A stretch of DNA of 64,000 nt, from contig NZ_CP038231.1 in the NCBI RefSeq assembly GCF_006542395.2, positions 1,240,001 through 1,304,000 on the forward strand, in the 5' to 3' direction. A program made the translations under genes and the position numbers. Of the stretch, positions 1-8,595 are shown piece by piece; position 1 is the stretch's first letter, and each line of letters starts with the position of its first letter. Origin of the DNA: Formicincola oecophyllae. GTDB taxonomy: Bacteria > Pseudomonadota > Alphaproteobacteria > Acetobacterales > Acetobacteraceae. Below the pieces are notes generated by a model. That model was not told where the DNA came from and did no database searches. It was given only the letters and a program-made list of their open reading frames with translations.

Positions 1-43
1 CGGTATGGCCCGCCGTACCCTATTTTCTCAAAGGGCGTTTCCC

Positions 44-1408
44 GTGTTCTCCAAAATCCTGATTGCCAACCGAGGCGAGATCGCCCTGCGCATTTTACGC
101 GCCTGCCGGGAGATGGGCATTAAAACTGTGGCGGTCCACTCCACAGCGGATGCGGATGCCATGCATGTGCGCCTGGCTGATGAAGCCGTGTGCATCGGCC
201 CTCCTGCTGCCCGCGACTCCTACCTCAACGTGCCTGCGCTGCTTTCAGCTGCCACCATCTCTGGTGCTGAGGCCATCCACCCTGGCTATGGTTTCCTTTC
301 TGAGAATGCTGACTTCGCCGAGACAGTCGAAGCCCACGGCCTGACCTTCATTGGGCCAACAGCGGAACACATCAGGCTAATGGGCGACAAAATCAGCGCC
401 AAGGCCGTCATGACTGATTTGGGCATTCCCCTGGTGCCTGGCTCTGATGGGGAGCTGACCAACCTTGAGGAGGCCCATGAGGTCGCAGCCCGCATCGGTT
501 ACCCGGTTCTGGTCAAGGCCTCCGCCGGGGGCGGTGGACGTGGCATGAAGGTTGCCCAAAATGCTGATGAGCTGGGCGAGGCCTGGCGCATTGCCAGGAC
601 AGAGGCCAAAGCGGCCTTCGGCAATGATGCGGTTTATCTGGAAAAATACCTCGACAACCCCCGCCATGTTGAATTTCAAATCATGGGGGATTCGTTTAAG
701 AATGTTGTCCATTTTGGCGAGCGCGACTGCTCCCTTCAACGCCGCCACCAGAAGCTGCTGGAGGAGGCAGGCTCACCAGTGATTTCCGCTGAGGAGCGCG
801 ACCGCATGGGTGCTGTCGTCACATCCGCGCTCAGCCGCCTGGGTTACCGCAATGCCGGCACGCTGGAATTCCTCTATCAGGATGGGCAGTTCTGCTTCAT
901 TGAAATGAACACGCGCCTGCAGGTGGAACACCCGGTGACGGAAATGGTTTGCGGCGTTGACCTGGTCAAGGAGCAAATCCGCGTTGCTGCAGGAGAAAGG
1001 CTCTCCATGCGCCAGGAGGATGTGCGCTTCACAGGTCATGCCATTGAATGCCGCATCAATGCTGAAAGCCCCGACACCTTCATTCCGTGCCCTGGGCAGA
1101 TCACTGTGTTTCATGCCCCAGGGGGCCCTGGGGTGCGCACGGACAGTGCCTTATATGCAGGCTACAAAGTGCCTCCTTACTACGACAGCATGATTGCCAA
1201 GCTCATCGTTCATGCGCCAACGCGCGCTGAAGCCATCGCACGCATGAAAAGGGCGCTTGAGGAATGCGTTGTGGACGGCGTTCAGACTGTTATTCCCCTT
1301 CACCAGAAAATCCTCTCAGCGCCTGAATTCGTCAAGGGCGACTACACCATTCATTGGCTGGAGGAATTTGTGGAGCGCCAGAAGGAAGCGGCCGCCAGCC
1401 GTAAGTAA
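44..1408 (+). CDS. accC: Biotin carboxylase subunit of acetyl-CoA carboxylase
   Basis: AccC carboxylates the biotin of BCCP with ATP and bicarbonate, the first half-reaction of malonyl-CoA synthesis in the cytoplasm. The protein shows the family N-terminus ([14 protein letters not shown]), the ATP-grasp glycine loop ([12 protein letters not shown]), the [14 protein letters not shown] active-site segment and a complete C-terminal domain. An upstream ATG at 5 is in frame, but the GTG at 44 places the start exactly where AccC proteins normally begin and follows an AAAGGG stretch at about 8 bases, giving 454 residues against about 450 for the family. accB would be expected just left of the window. 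The gene converges on ccmB with a 20-base gap. Identity is secure; the start is inferred. Confidence 0.95.
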   Translation: MFSKILIANRGEIALRILRACREMGIKTVAVHSTADADAMHVRLADEAVCIGPPAARDSYLNVPALLSAATISGAEAIHPGYGFLSENADFAETVEAHGLTFIGPTAEHIRLMGDKISAKAVMTDLGIPLVPGSDGELTNLEEAHEVAARIGYPVLVKASAGGGGRGMKVAQNADELGEAWRIARTEAKAAFGNDAVYLEKYLDNPRHVEFQIMGDSFKNVVHFGERDCSLQRRHQKLLEEAGSPVISAEERDRMGAVVTSALSRLGYRNAGTLEFLYQDGQFCFIEMNTRLQVEHPVTEMVCGVDLVKEQIRVAAGERLSMRQEDVRFTGHAIECRINAESPDTFIPCPGQITVFHAPGGPGVRTDSALYAGYKVPPYYDSMIAKLIVHAPTRAEAIARMKRALEECVVDGVQTVIPLHQKILSAPEFVKGDYTIHWLEEFVERQKEAAASRK

Positions 1409-1428
1409 GGCCTGGTTCCAGCGCTGCG

Positions 1429-2049
1429 TTAGCGCTGGGCAGCGGCGTGGCGCAACCCCCAGCAGGCTAGGGCCGCCATGGGGCCAGCCATCCCCCCAAC
1501 CAATCCAGCCAAACACCATAGTAAAGTTGTGTTGGTTGGCTGCACCATGGCTTGGGCACTGACTATAAGCACAGGGGCGACAAGGGGCCCAAGCAGAAGG
1601 GCCATGCGGTAGGGGCTGCCTCGGCTGCCCAAAAGCCAGCTTCCCAACCCATGGCTTGCTGACAGCAACCCACAGAACGTCAGGGCGCTGACCAGCATGG
1701 CATGGGTCCACTGGTTTGGCGGTACATCATAGAGGATGGCCAGCAAAGCCGTAGCTCCCACCATGGGGGCCCCCTCCCCTGCCCCAGCGGATAAGGCACG
1801 CTGAAGCACAAGGGCCCAGGGGCTGGCACTTTGGCTTAACCACAAATCCAGGCGCCCACTACGATAATCATCGCCCCAAGGGTCTGATTGGGCCAGGAAG
1901 CAGGCCAGCGCCTGGCATGTGGTTAGCACGCCGCCAGCCATGTGGGGCAGTTGGGCGGTGGTTGCAAAGCCTAAAGGGAACAGCCCCGCCACCAACAGGT
2001 AAAACACAGCAGCCATCAGGTTGAAGCGCGGCCTGAACCACACCATCAC
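1429..2049 (-). CDS. ccmB: Haem exporter permease CcmB
   Basis: CcmB is the membrane subunit of the CcmAB(C) ABC-type complex that drives release of holo-CcmE during System I cytochrome c maturation. The 206-residue protein is almost entirely hydrophobic, with about six membrane segments, and has the family-like motif around PMVGATALLAILYD and an SPYRMALLLGPLVAPV segment near the C-terminus. Its start overlaps the ccmA stop (ATGA), so the two are translationally coupled. It is slightly shorter than the usual 215-225 residues. The remaining ccm genes are about 36 kb away in this window, so this pair forms a separate locus. Confidence 0.88.
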   Translation of the reverse strand: MMVWFRPRFNLMAAVFYLLVAGLFPLGFATTAQLPHMAGGVLTTCQALACFLAQSDPWGDDYRSGRLDLWLSQSASPWALVLQRALSAGAGEGAPMVGATALLAILYDVPPNQWTHAMLVSALTFCGLLSASHGLGSWLLGSRGSPYRMALLLGPLVAPVLIVSAQAMVQPTNTTLLWCLAGLVGGMAGPMAALACWGLRHAAAQR

Positions 2050-2666
2050 AGCCTCCCTGGCTGATGGGCGGCCAATTCAAGGCGCAGTGCCCCAGGACCT
2101 GCTGGGGTACCATGCGTTGCCAGCACAGCAGCGCCCCCCTGGGCCCTGTGGCGGGCCAGCTGTTGCTTGAAAAGAGTTTCCCCAGCAGCGTCCAGCGCAG
2201 AGGAAGGCTCATCAAGCAACCAAAGCTTCTCTGGCGCCAGGGTGGTGCGCGCTAAAGCCAGGCGGCGCTTCTGCCCTGCTGAAAGGGTGGCGGCCGGGGC
2301 ATTGAGAACCCGCCCCAACCCCCAAAGGTCCAAGGCCTGAAGCATGGCTTGATGACAAGCCATTTTGCCTAGGAACAAGCTTTGGCACGATGGTGGCAGA
2401 ACAGCCCTCATGTTTTCCAGGACGCTCTGGGTTTCAACCAGGGCGTTGTCATGGCCGACCCACACGCAATCTTTGCGCCGCACCAAGCCAGCCATGGGCT
2501 GGGCCAGCCCTGCCAGCACACGCAGCAAGGTAGATTTACCTACGCCATTGGGACCAATGACTTCCACCAGCTCCCCTTGGCGCACAGCCAGGTTGATGTT
2601 GCGGACCAAAACGCGCCCCAAGCGCCCCAATGTCAGGTGGTTGGCCTCCAGCAGAAGTCCCCTCAT
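2046..2666 (-). CDS. ccmA: Haem exporter ATP-binding protein CcmA
   Basis: CcmA is the cytoplasmic ATPase that pairs with CcmB in System I cytochrome c biogenesis. Visible motifs are Walker A GPNGVGKST (residues 38-46), the degenerate ABC signature LSAGQKRRLALAR typical of CcmA, Walker B LWLLDEPSSALD, and a switch histidine in ATHG. At 206 residues it has the usual length. It is first of the two-gene ccmA-ccmB unit, which reads divergently from the amino acid ABC transporter that starts about 170 bases away. The shared upstream stretch 2667-2838 should hold both promoters, but I could not identify a convincing one. Confidence 0.92.
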   Translation of the reverse strand: MRGLLLEANHLTLGRLGRVLVRNINLAVRQGELVEVIGPNGVGKSTLLRVLAGLAQPMAGLVRRKDCVWVGHDNALVETQSVLENMRAVLPPSCQSLFLGKMACHQAMLQALDLWGLGRVLNAPAATLSAGQKRRLALARTTLAPEKLWLLDEPSSALDAAGETLFKQQLARHRAQGGAAVLATHGTPAGPGALRLELAAHQPGRL

Positions 2667-2838
2667 GGCAGCGAAACTGCTCGTTCCCCTTCAGGGGGCG
2701 CCTGGGCTTTTGAGAGCTGGATGACCAAATAACAACTTCTTGTTGATGAATGTTTTCCAGCCGTTTGCATGAAAGCCCTTGCGCAAGCAGAATGAGAGGA
2801 ACAAAGTGCGTCCTTTTCTTTGCTGACAATCAGCATGC

Positions 2839-3771
2839 GTGCCCTGTCCTTCGCCCTGTTGTGGTTCCCCCACCCTTGATGAGGAGTATACGGAACTGAC
2901 TGACCAAGCTGCCACACTTTCCACGCATGAGGCGCCTGCCACCCCTGAAGCCACCGCGACCCCCACAGGGGCGGCTGTGGCAACTAACGCTGCGCCCAAC
3001 AACCAGCCAACCAGCCAGCCAGACGTGGTGCTGCAAGCCCATAACATCGTCAAATCCATTGATGGCCATGACATCCTTCATGGCATCAACCTGGATGTTG
3101 AACGCGGCGAGCTCATTTCCATTATCGGCCCTTCTGGCTGTGGCAAGTCCACGTTCCTGCGCTGCCTGAACTTCCTGGAAAAGCCCAATGGTGGTTCAGT
3201 GCGTGTGGAGAATGTCTCCATCCAGTGCGATGGCTCCTGGAACAGTGCTCAGGAAGCGCGCGCGCACAAATTGCGCAGTCATGTCGGAATGGTGTTCCAG
3301 GCCTTCAACCTATTCCCCCACCGCACGGTGTTGGAAAACGTCATTATGGCCCCTGTGCACGTCAAAGGGGTGGACCGCGGCACGGCTGAGGAGCAGGCGC
3401 GCGACCTTTTGCGCAAAGTTGGGCTGGGGAAGGTGATGGACCGTTACCCTGAACGGCTTTCAGGGGGGCAGAAACAGCGTGCCGCCATTGCGCGTGCTTT
3501 GGCGATGAAGCCCTCCGTTATGCTTTATGACGAGCCAACCTCTGCCCTTGACCCAGAGCTTTCCGAGGAGGTCCTGGCCGTCATGCGCGCCTTGGACCGC
3601 GAGGGGATGACCCAGATCGTGGTGACCCACGACATGCGCTTTGCGCGCGCTGCCTCAGACCGGGTCCTTTATATTGAGGAAGGCGCCATTGTCGAAAGCG
3701 GCGACCCAGATGTGATGTTCGCCAATCCGCGCGATGCCCGCACGCGCCGCTTCCTGAGGACATTCCTGTGA
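2839..3771 (+). CDS. Polar amino acid ABC transporter ATP-binding protein (GlnQ/HisP type)
   Basis: This is the ATPase of a polar amino acid uptake system. Motifs are Walker A GPSGCGKST (residues 97-105), the Q-loop VFQAFNLFPH, the signature LSGGQKQR, Walker B VMLYDEPTSALDPE and the switch THD. Family members usually have about 245-260 residues; here roughly 60 extra N-terminal residues, rich in Thr, Ala and Pro, precede the domain. The only in-frame start near the 5' end is a GTG at 2839 with no clear ribosome binding site, so the N-terminus is uncertain and could lie further in at a non-standard codon. The stop overlaps the start of the next gene (TGATG), indicating coupled expression with its membrane partner. 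Substrate cannot be read from sequence. Confidence 0.85.
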   Translation: MPCPSPCCGSPTLDEEYTELTDQAATLSTHEAPATPEATATPTGAAVATNAAPNNQPTSQPDVVLQAHNIVKSIDGHDILHGINLDVERGELISIIGPSGCGKSTFLRCLNFLEKPNGGSVRVENVSIQCDGSWNSAQEARAHKLRSHVGMVFQAFNLFPHRTVLENVIMAPVHVKGVDRGTAEEQARDLLRKVGLGKVMDRYPERLSGGQKQRAAIARALAMKPSVMLYDEPTSALDPELSEEVLAVMRALDREGMTQIVVTHDMRFARAASDRVLYIEEGAIVESGDPDVMFANPRDARTRRFLRTFL

Positions 3772-5384
3772 TGGCTCCCAATCCTTTGCGCACCCTGGGT
3801 GTTGTGTATCCCTTCCTGGCTATGTTAGCGCTGCTGGGCGCCATGCTGGCTGCGCAGCCAGCCCGTGCTGAGCTGGCAGGCGTTGTGGTGCCTGACATGG
3901 CCACCGCTGGCCAGCAGCTGCCTGGCGGCCATGGGGCTGACGACCTGCCGTGGGCCTCAGATGGGCAGGCCAATGTGCCTTACGTTTTCCATGACCCTGT
4001 GCATGAAGCACGCATCATCGGTTTTGAATACGACATCATGAAGGCCATTGGGCCCATCATGCACCGTAAGTCGCGCTTCATTCAGAATGGCTGGGACGGC
4101 CTCATCCCAGGGTTGACGCGTGGCCTTTACGCTATGGTTGTCGATGGCATCGAAATGACGCCTGAGCACAAAGCGGCCGTGTTGTTCACGCGTCCTTATT
4201 ACGTGACGGCGGAGCGCATCGTCCTGCGCCAGGATGAGAAGGGCCTGGACAGCCTGGCCGCCCTTAAGGGCCACACGGTCGGCACCATTAAGGATACAGC
4301 CGCTGAACGGATGCTGCTGACCCAGAACCCCCATGGTGTGCGCACTTATGATGAGGAGACAGACCTTTTCAGCGACCTCTCCAATGGGCGTTTGGATGCG
4401 GTCCTCATCGACCAGCCCATCGCGCTCTACTATCTGACGCCATCACTCAAAATGGTGGGAGCGCCCATCGGCTCCGTGGCTTATGGCATCGCTTTTGCCA
4501 AAAACGAGGCCGATTTGCGCAACGATGTGGACAAGGCCCTTGGCGTCTTGATGGCAGACGGCACGCTTCACCGCATTTTGGCGCGCTGGAACCTCTGGAC
4601 GTCCCAGATGGCTGATTACACAGGCGACCACACCCAGCTTGATGTCAAGCCTGTGGATTACGATGCTTATGAACAGGCCATGGCACGTATCCGGGGCAGC
4701 CATGGCTGGGGCCTGGTGAAGCGTTACGCCTCCTTCCTGCCTGCTGTGGGTGAAGGCGCCATTATGACGTTGGCCGTCTCCATCCTGGCCATGGCGCTGG
4801 CTGTGGGCATGGGCTTGGTTTTGGCCTTGGGGCGGCGTTACGGCCCAGCACCTGTGCGGTGGGCCAGCACAGCCTATGTGGAGGTAGTGCGCGGCACGCC
4901 GTTGCTCATTCAAATCCTATTCATTTTCTACGGCCTGCCTTCATTCGGCATCAGGCTTTCACCCTTCACGGCGGGTGTTCTGGCTCTGGGCCTGAACTAC
5001 GCCGCTTACGAGGCGGAGAATTACCGTGCTGGCCTTATGGGCGTGCCGCGCGGGCAGATGGAGGCGGCGCTGGCGTTGAACATGACGCCGCGCCAAGCTT
5101 TGCGCCTGGTCGTGGTGCCGCAGGCCTTCCGCACCGTTGTGCCTGTGATGACCAACGACTTCATTGCCCTTCTCAAGGACAGCTCGTTGGTTTCCGTCAT
5201 CACGTTGACGGAGCTGACGGAAACCTACGTGCGCTTGTCAGCCACCTATTACGATTACGTTGGCACAGGGCTGCTCATCGGGCTGGCGTATTTGCTGATT
5301 GGCCTGCCATTCGTGCGCTTGGCCCATTGGGCTGAAAAGCGCATGGGCAAGGCCCTGGCCCCTTCGCTTGAAGGGCACCATTGA
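3771..5384 (+). CDS. Amino acid ABC transporter, fused substrate-binding and permease protein
   Basis: One polypeptide carries both the periplasmic binding domain and the membrane permease of a polar amino acid importer. After a signal-like hydrophobic N-terminus, residues of about 60-280 form a bacterial solute-binding (PBPb) domain with the expected IGFEYDIMKAI-like opening. From about residue 320 the permease part begins, with several membrane segments and the EAA loop (EAALALNMTPRQALRLV) that docks on the ATPase. The ATG at 3771 overlaps the stop of the ATPase gene; a GTG three bases earlier is an alternative. Fused binding-permease proteins are known in this transporter class, and the ATPase is supplied by the upstream gene. 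Substrate unknown; glutamine or glutamate-like amino acids are a guess. Confidence 0.88.
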   Translation: MAPNPLRTLGVVYPFLAMLALLGAMLAAQPARAELAGVVVPDMATAGQQLPGGHGADDLPWASDGQANVPYVFHDPVHEARIIGFEYDIMKAIGPIMHRKSRFIQNGWDGLIPGLTRGLYAMVVDGIEMTPEHKAAVLFTRPYYVTAERIVLRQDEKGLDSLAALKGHTVGTIKDTAAERMLLTQNPHGVRTYDEETDLFSDLSNGRLDAVLIDQPIALYYLTPSLKMVGAPIGSVAYGIAFAKNEADLRNDVDKALGVLMADGTLHRILARWNLWTSQMADYTGDHTQLDVKPVDYDAYEQAMARIRGSHGWGLVKRYASFLPAVGEGAIMTLAVSILAMALAVGMGLVLALGRRYGPAPVRWASTAYVEVVRGTPLLIQILFIFYGLPSFGIRLSPFTAGVLALGLNYAAYEAENYRAGLMGVPRGQMEAALALNMTPRQALRLVVVPQAFRTVVPVMTNDFIALLKDSSLVSVITLTELTETYVRLSATYYDYVGTGLLIGLAYLLIGLPFVRLAHWAEKRMGKALAPSLEGHH

Positions 5385-5520
5385 GGCGCGCCGCTAAGGG
5401 GGCGGCCCAGGCGTGGGGCAGCCTTGCGCCCCGCGTGCCAGCAAGTTCTTGATTTCTACAGGGGCAATGAGGTAAGGAAGGGACAAGAGTTTTCTTAATC
5501 ATCTTCCAGACCAGCAGGGG

Positions 5521-5546
5521 GGTGGGCCGCGAGGCCCACCTTTTTT
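5521..5546 (+). terminator. Strong intrinsic terminator, 40 bases upstream of rimP
   Basis: A perfect 8-bp GC-rich stem (GGTGGGCC, loop GCGA, GGCCCACC) is followed directly by six T residues. It lies 136 bases after the ABC transporter stop and only 40 bases before the rimP start codon. It could end the transporter transcript. Alternatively it could sit in the leader of the rimP-nusA operon as an attenuator. Confidence 0.88.
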
Positions 5547-5586
5547 GTTGCGGGGAACGAGGGCATTTCAGGAAAAGGAGGCGTTC

Positions 5587-6156
5587 ATGACCGCCCACAA
5601 TGACATCGTGCGGATGAATCCGTTGGAACGCCGCCTGGCTGACATCGTTGTGCCCGTCCTCAACGATTTGGGCTATGAGCTGGTGCGCTTGGCTGTGCTG
5701 GGGCGTGAGACCCCCACGGTTCAAATCATGGCTGACCACAGCGATGGGCGCCTGATCAGCGTTGAGGATTGCGAGAAGATCAGCAACGCCGTCAGCGCCG
5801 TGCTTGATGTGGAAGACCCCATCCCTGGCAAATGGTCGCTTGAGGTTTCCTCAGCGGGCATTGATCGGCCCCTGACCCGCCCCAAGGATTGGGAGCGTTT
5901 CACAGGACACCTGGCCAAGGTGGAGATGGAGGCCCCCCTTGAGGGGCGCCGCCGTTTTGCGGGCCCCATTACCGGCCTGCGTGGTCAGGAGGCCCTGCTG
6001 CGCTTGGAGGACGGTACAGAGGTGGCCTTGCCGCTTGGCGCCATGCGCAAAGCCCGCCTGGTGCTGACAGACGCCCTCCTCAAGGAAGGTGCGCCCTCGA
6101 AGGCTGGCGCGGAAGCCAATGGCGAAAACGCCGCCAACCAGGAAGACATTCACTAA
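5587..6156 (+). CDS. rimP: Ribosome maturation factor RimP
   Basis: RimP assists late assembly of the 30S subunit. The 189-residue protein has the family core: [20 protein letters not shown] at the N-terminus, the acidic [21 protein letters not shown] segment, the [18 protein letters not shown] segment ([23 protein letters not shown]), and a C-terminal SH3-like domain. The start was chosen at ATG 5587 because a full AAGGAGG ribosome binding site ends five bases upstream; a longer reading from a TTG inside the terminator T-tract is spurious. It is the first gene of the conserved rimP-nusA-ylxR-infB-rbfA-truB-rpsO-pnp cluster. Confidence 0.96.
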   Translation: MTAHNDIVRMNPLERRLADIVVPVLNDLGYELVRLAVLGRETPTVQIMADHSDGRLISVEDCEKISNAVSAVLDVEDPIPGKWSLEVSSAGIDRPLTRPKDWERFTGHLAKVEMEAPLEGRRRFAGPITGLRGQEALLRLEDGTEVALPLGAMRKARLVLTDALLKEGAPSKAGAEANGENAANQEDIH

Positions 6157-6201
6157 GCGCGCTGGGGCAATCCCCTTGCTGCGCAGAGGAGGTTCATGCT
6201 G

Positions 6202-7881
6202 ATGGAAACATCTGTGATGCGTCCGGAGCTGCTCATTGTGGCAGACACCGTTTCCCGTGAGAAAGGCATTGAGCGCGAACAAGTGCTTGAGGCCATGGAG
6301 CTGGCCATTCAGCGCGCTGGGCGCGCCAAATATGGCCATGAGAAAGACATCCGCGCTACCATCGACCGCAAAACGGGCGAAGTCCGCCTCTCCCGCTGGA
6401 CGGAAGTAGTTGAGGCGGTGGAAAACGAGGATTCTCAGATCGCGCTGGATGTGGCGCGGCGGTTCCGCCCTGAAATCAAGCTGGGCGAGCACATCATCGA
6501 CCCGTTGCCGCCGATTGATTTCGGGCGCATAGCTGCCCAGACTGCCAAGCAGGTCATCGTTCAGCGCGTGCGTGAATATGAGCGCAAACGTCAATATGAC
6601 GAGTTCAAGGACCGCGTGGGCGAAATCATCAACGGCACCGTCAAGCAGACTGAATACGGCAACCTAATGGTGGAGTTGGGCACAGCTGAGGGCCTGCTGC
6701 GCCGTGACGAGCTCATCCCGCGTGAGTCGTTCCGCAATTCTGACCACATCCGCGCCTACATTCATGAAGTCAAGGATGAGCAGCGCGGGCCGCAGATCTT
6801 CCTGTCGCGCACGCACCCTGGCTTTCTGGCCAAACTGTTCGCGCAGGAGGTGCCTGAGATCTATGACGGCATCATTGAGATCAAGGCCGTGGCGCGCGAC
6901 CCTGGCTCCCGCGCCAAGATGGCTGTCGTCTCCCACGACCCTTCCATCGACCCTGTCGGCGCCTGCGTTGGCATGAGGGGTTCGCGCGTTCAGGCTGTCG
7001 TGGCTGAACTCCAGGGTGAGAAGATCGACATCATCCCCTGGAGCCCCCACCCGGCCACCTTCGTTGTGAACGCTTTGGCCCCTGCGGAAGTCACCAAGGT
7101 GGTTATGGATGAAGAGGCAGGCCGTGTTGAGGCCGTTGTGCCTGACGACCAGCTCTCGCTGGCCATTGGGCGGCGCGGCCAGAATGTGCGCCTTGCTAGC
7201 CAGCTGACCCGCTGGGACATCGACATCTTGACGGAAGCCGAGGAATCTGAGCGCCGCCAGAAAGAGTTCCGCAAGCGTACCCAGCTCTTCATTGATGCCC
7301 TTGACGTGGATGATGTGATCGCTGGCTTGCTGGTCACGGAGGGTTACCACACGGTTGAGGACTTGGCCTTCGCAGACCAGGCGGAGCTGCACGACATTGA
7401 AGGATTTGATGAAGGCGTGGCTGAGGAACTGGTGGCGCGCGCCCAGGATTGGATGGCTGCGCGTGAGCGTGAGCTGGAGGAAAAGCGCGTTGCCCTGGGC
7501 GTTTCAGACGACCTTGTGGCGTTGGAGGTCTTCACCCCCCGCGTTCTGGTGGAGCTGGGCGAGAAGGGCGTGAAGACCCTTGACGACCTCGCTGACCTAT
7601 CTGGTTTGGAATTGGTGGAGATGCTGGGCAGCGAGCTGCTGAGCGTTGACCACGCCAATGAGATCGTCATGGCTGCCCGTGCCCACTGGTTTGAGGATGG
7701 CAAGGCCGGGGAAGGCGCAGGCGAAGCCAAGGAAGGGCATGAAGAGACTACCGCTCCGGCAGCTTCCAAGTCTGCGCCCCAGGAATCTCCTGAAGGCACC
7801 GTGATTGACGCTGAATCAACCGAAGCACCCGCGGGTGTGAAGGATGATGCGGCTGCTGAAGGGGAGAAGACCAACGACTGA
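6202..7881 (+). CDS. nusA: Transcription termination/antitermination factor NusA
   Basis: NusA binds RNA polymerase and nascent RNA and modulates pausing, intrinsic termination and antitermination. In order there is the N-terminal polymerase-binding domain (about residues 1-130), an S1 domain, two KH domains (including [13 protein letters not shown] and [13 protein letters not shown]), then two helical repeats (for example [19 protein letters not shown]) and an acidic, Ala/Glu-rich tail of about 60 residues. With the tail it is about 559 residues, longer than E. coli NusA. AGGAGG at 6187-6192 lies nine bases before ATG 6202 but only three before ATG 6196, so 6202 is preferred. Autoregulation of its own operon is known in E. 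coli and possible here. Confidence 0.97.
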   Translation: METSVMRPELLIVADTVSREKGIEREQVLEAMELAIQRAGRAKYGHEKDIRATIDRKTGEVRLSRWTEVVEAVENEDSQIALDVARRFRPEIKLGEHIIDPLPPIDFGRIAAQTAKQVIVQRVREYERKRQYDEFKDRVGEIINGTVKQTEYGNLMVELGTAEGLLRRDELIPRESFRNSDHIRAYIHEVKDEQRGPQIFLSRTHPGFLAKLFAQEVPEIYDGIIEIKAVARDPGSRAKMAVVSHDPSIDPVGACVGMRGSRVQAVVAELQGEKIDIIPWSPHPATFVVNALAPAEVTKVVMDEEAGRVEAVVPDDQLSLAIGRRGQNVRLASQLTRWDIDILTEAEESERRQKEFRKRTQLFIDALDVDDVIAGLLVTEGYHTVEDLAFADQAELHDIEGFDEGVAEELVARAQDWMAARERELEEKRVALGVSDDLVALEVFTPRVLVELGEKGVKTLDDLADLSGLELVEMLGSELLSVDHANEIVMAARAHWFEDGKAGEGAGEAKEGHEETTAPAASKSAPQESPEGTVIDAESTEAPAGVKDDAAAEGEKTND

Positions 7882-7891
7882 CCCCACAGAC

Positions 7892-8593
7892 ATGACCCAT
7901 TCCACTCATACCCCGATGCGGCAAGAGTTAAGTGCTGCGGCGGTGGATGGTGCGCTTTCAGTCGATGAAGGCGTGCACCAGGCCAACACAGTGCGTTGGC
8001 GGCGTTGCATCCTCACACGGGAGGTGGGGCCATCTGAAAAGATGCTGCGTTTCGTGGCATCGCCAGATGGCACCCTTTACCCAGATTTGGCTGGCGTTCT
8101 TCCAGGCCGCGGCATGTGGGTGAAAGCTGAGGGGAAAGTGCTGGCCAGCCCCAAGCTTGCTGGCGCTTTCCGCAAGGCTGCGCGTGGGATGGTGAAACTT
8201 CCTGAAGAACCTGCTAGAATGGTAGCTGACGGTCTGGCCCGGCGGATTCAGGAAGGAATTGCCCTGGGGCGGAAGGCGGGCAAGGCGGTTTGCGGTTTCC
8301 AAAAATGCCGTGAACGCCTGGTGGGCCGTGCAGTCGGTCTGGTGCTTTGCGCCCAGGGGGCTAGCAAAGCGGAATGTGAACGGCTGCTTTCAGGATGCGG
8401 TGCTATCCCAGTGGCAATGGTAGACGAAAAGATTTTAGCCTGTGCTTTTGGGCGGCAAGGCGCTGTTTACGGCGTCATGGCTCCTGGCCCGCTTGCACAG
8501 CGCGTAATGACAGATTGTGAGAAATTAGCAGGATTGGCCGGCAACGGTCTCCTGGCCCCGGGCGGGGCTGGCAAGGAACAGGCGGAACGGTAA
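7892..8593 (+). CDS. YlxR family RNA-binding protein fused to an L7Ae-like domain
   Basis: The N-terminal third is a YlxR (DUF448) domain, recognised by [20 protein letters not shown] and the [13 protein letters not shown] signature. The C-terminal part ([17 protein letters not shown] onwards) resembles the L7Ae/L30e/YlxQ RNA-binding fold, so the two genes that are separate in Bacillus (ylxR, ylxQ) are joined, as is common in alphaproteobacteria. It sits between nusA and infB, its usual place, which supports a role in transcription or ribosome biogenesis. The start at 7892 is 11 bases after the nusA stop, and ATG 7916 is an alternative. Neither has a strong ribosome binding site. Confidence 0.88.
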   Translation: MTHSTHTPMRQELSAAAVDGALSVDEGVHQANTVRWRRCILTREVGPSEKMLRFVASPDGTLYPDLAGVLPGRGMWVKAEGKVLASPKLAGAFRKAARGMVKLPEEPARMVADGLARRIQEGIALGRKAGKAVCGFQKCRERLVGRAVGLVLCAQGASKAECERLLSGCGAIPVAMVDEKILACAFGRQGAVYGVMAPGPLAQRVMTDCEKLAGLAGNGLLAPGGAGKEQAER

Positions 8594-8595
8594 GT

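Noticed and set aside
5851-6594. A 247-residue minus-strand frame across rimP and nusA
   Set aside because: Spans two certain genes on the opposite strand, with no homology pattern.
6664-7392. A 242-residue minus-strand frame inside nusA
   Set aside because: Shadow of nusA codon usage; no ribosome binding site or recognisable domain.
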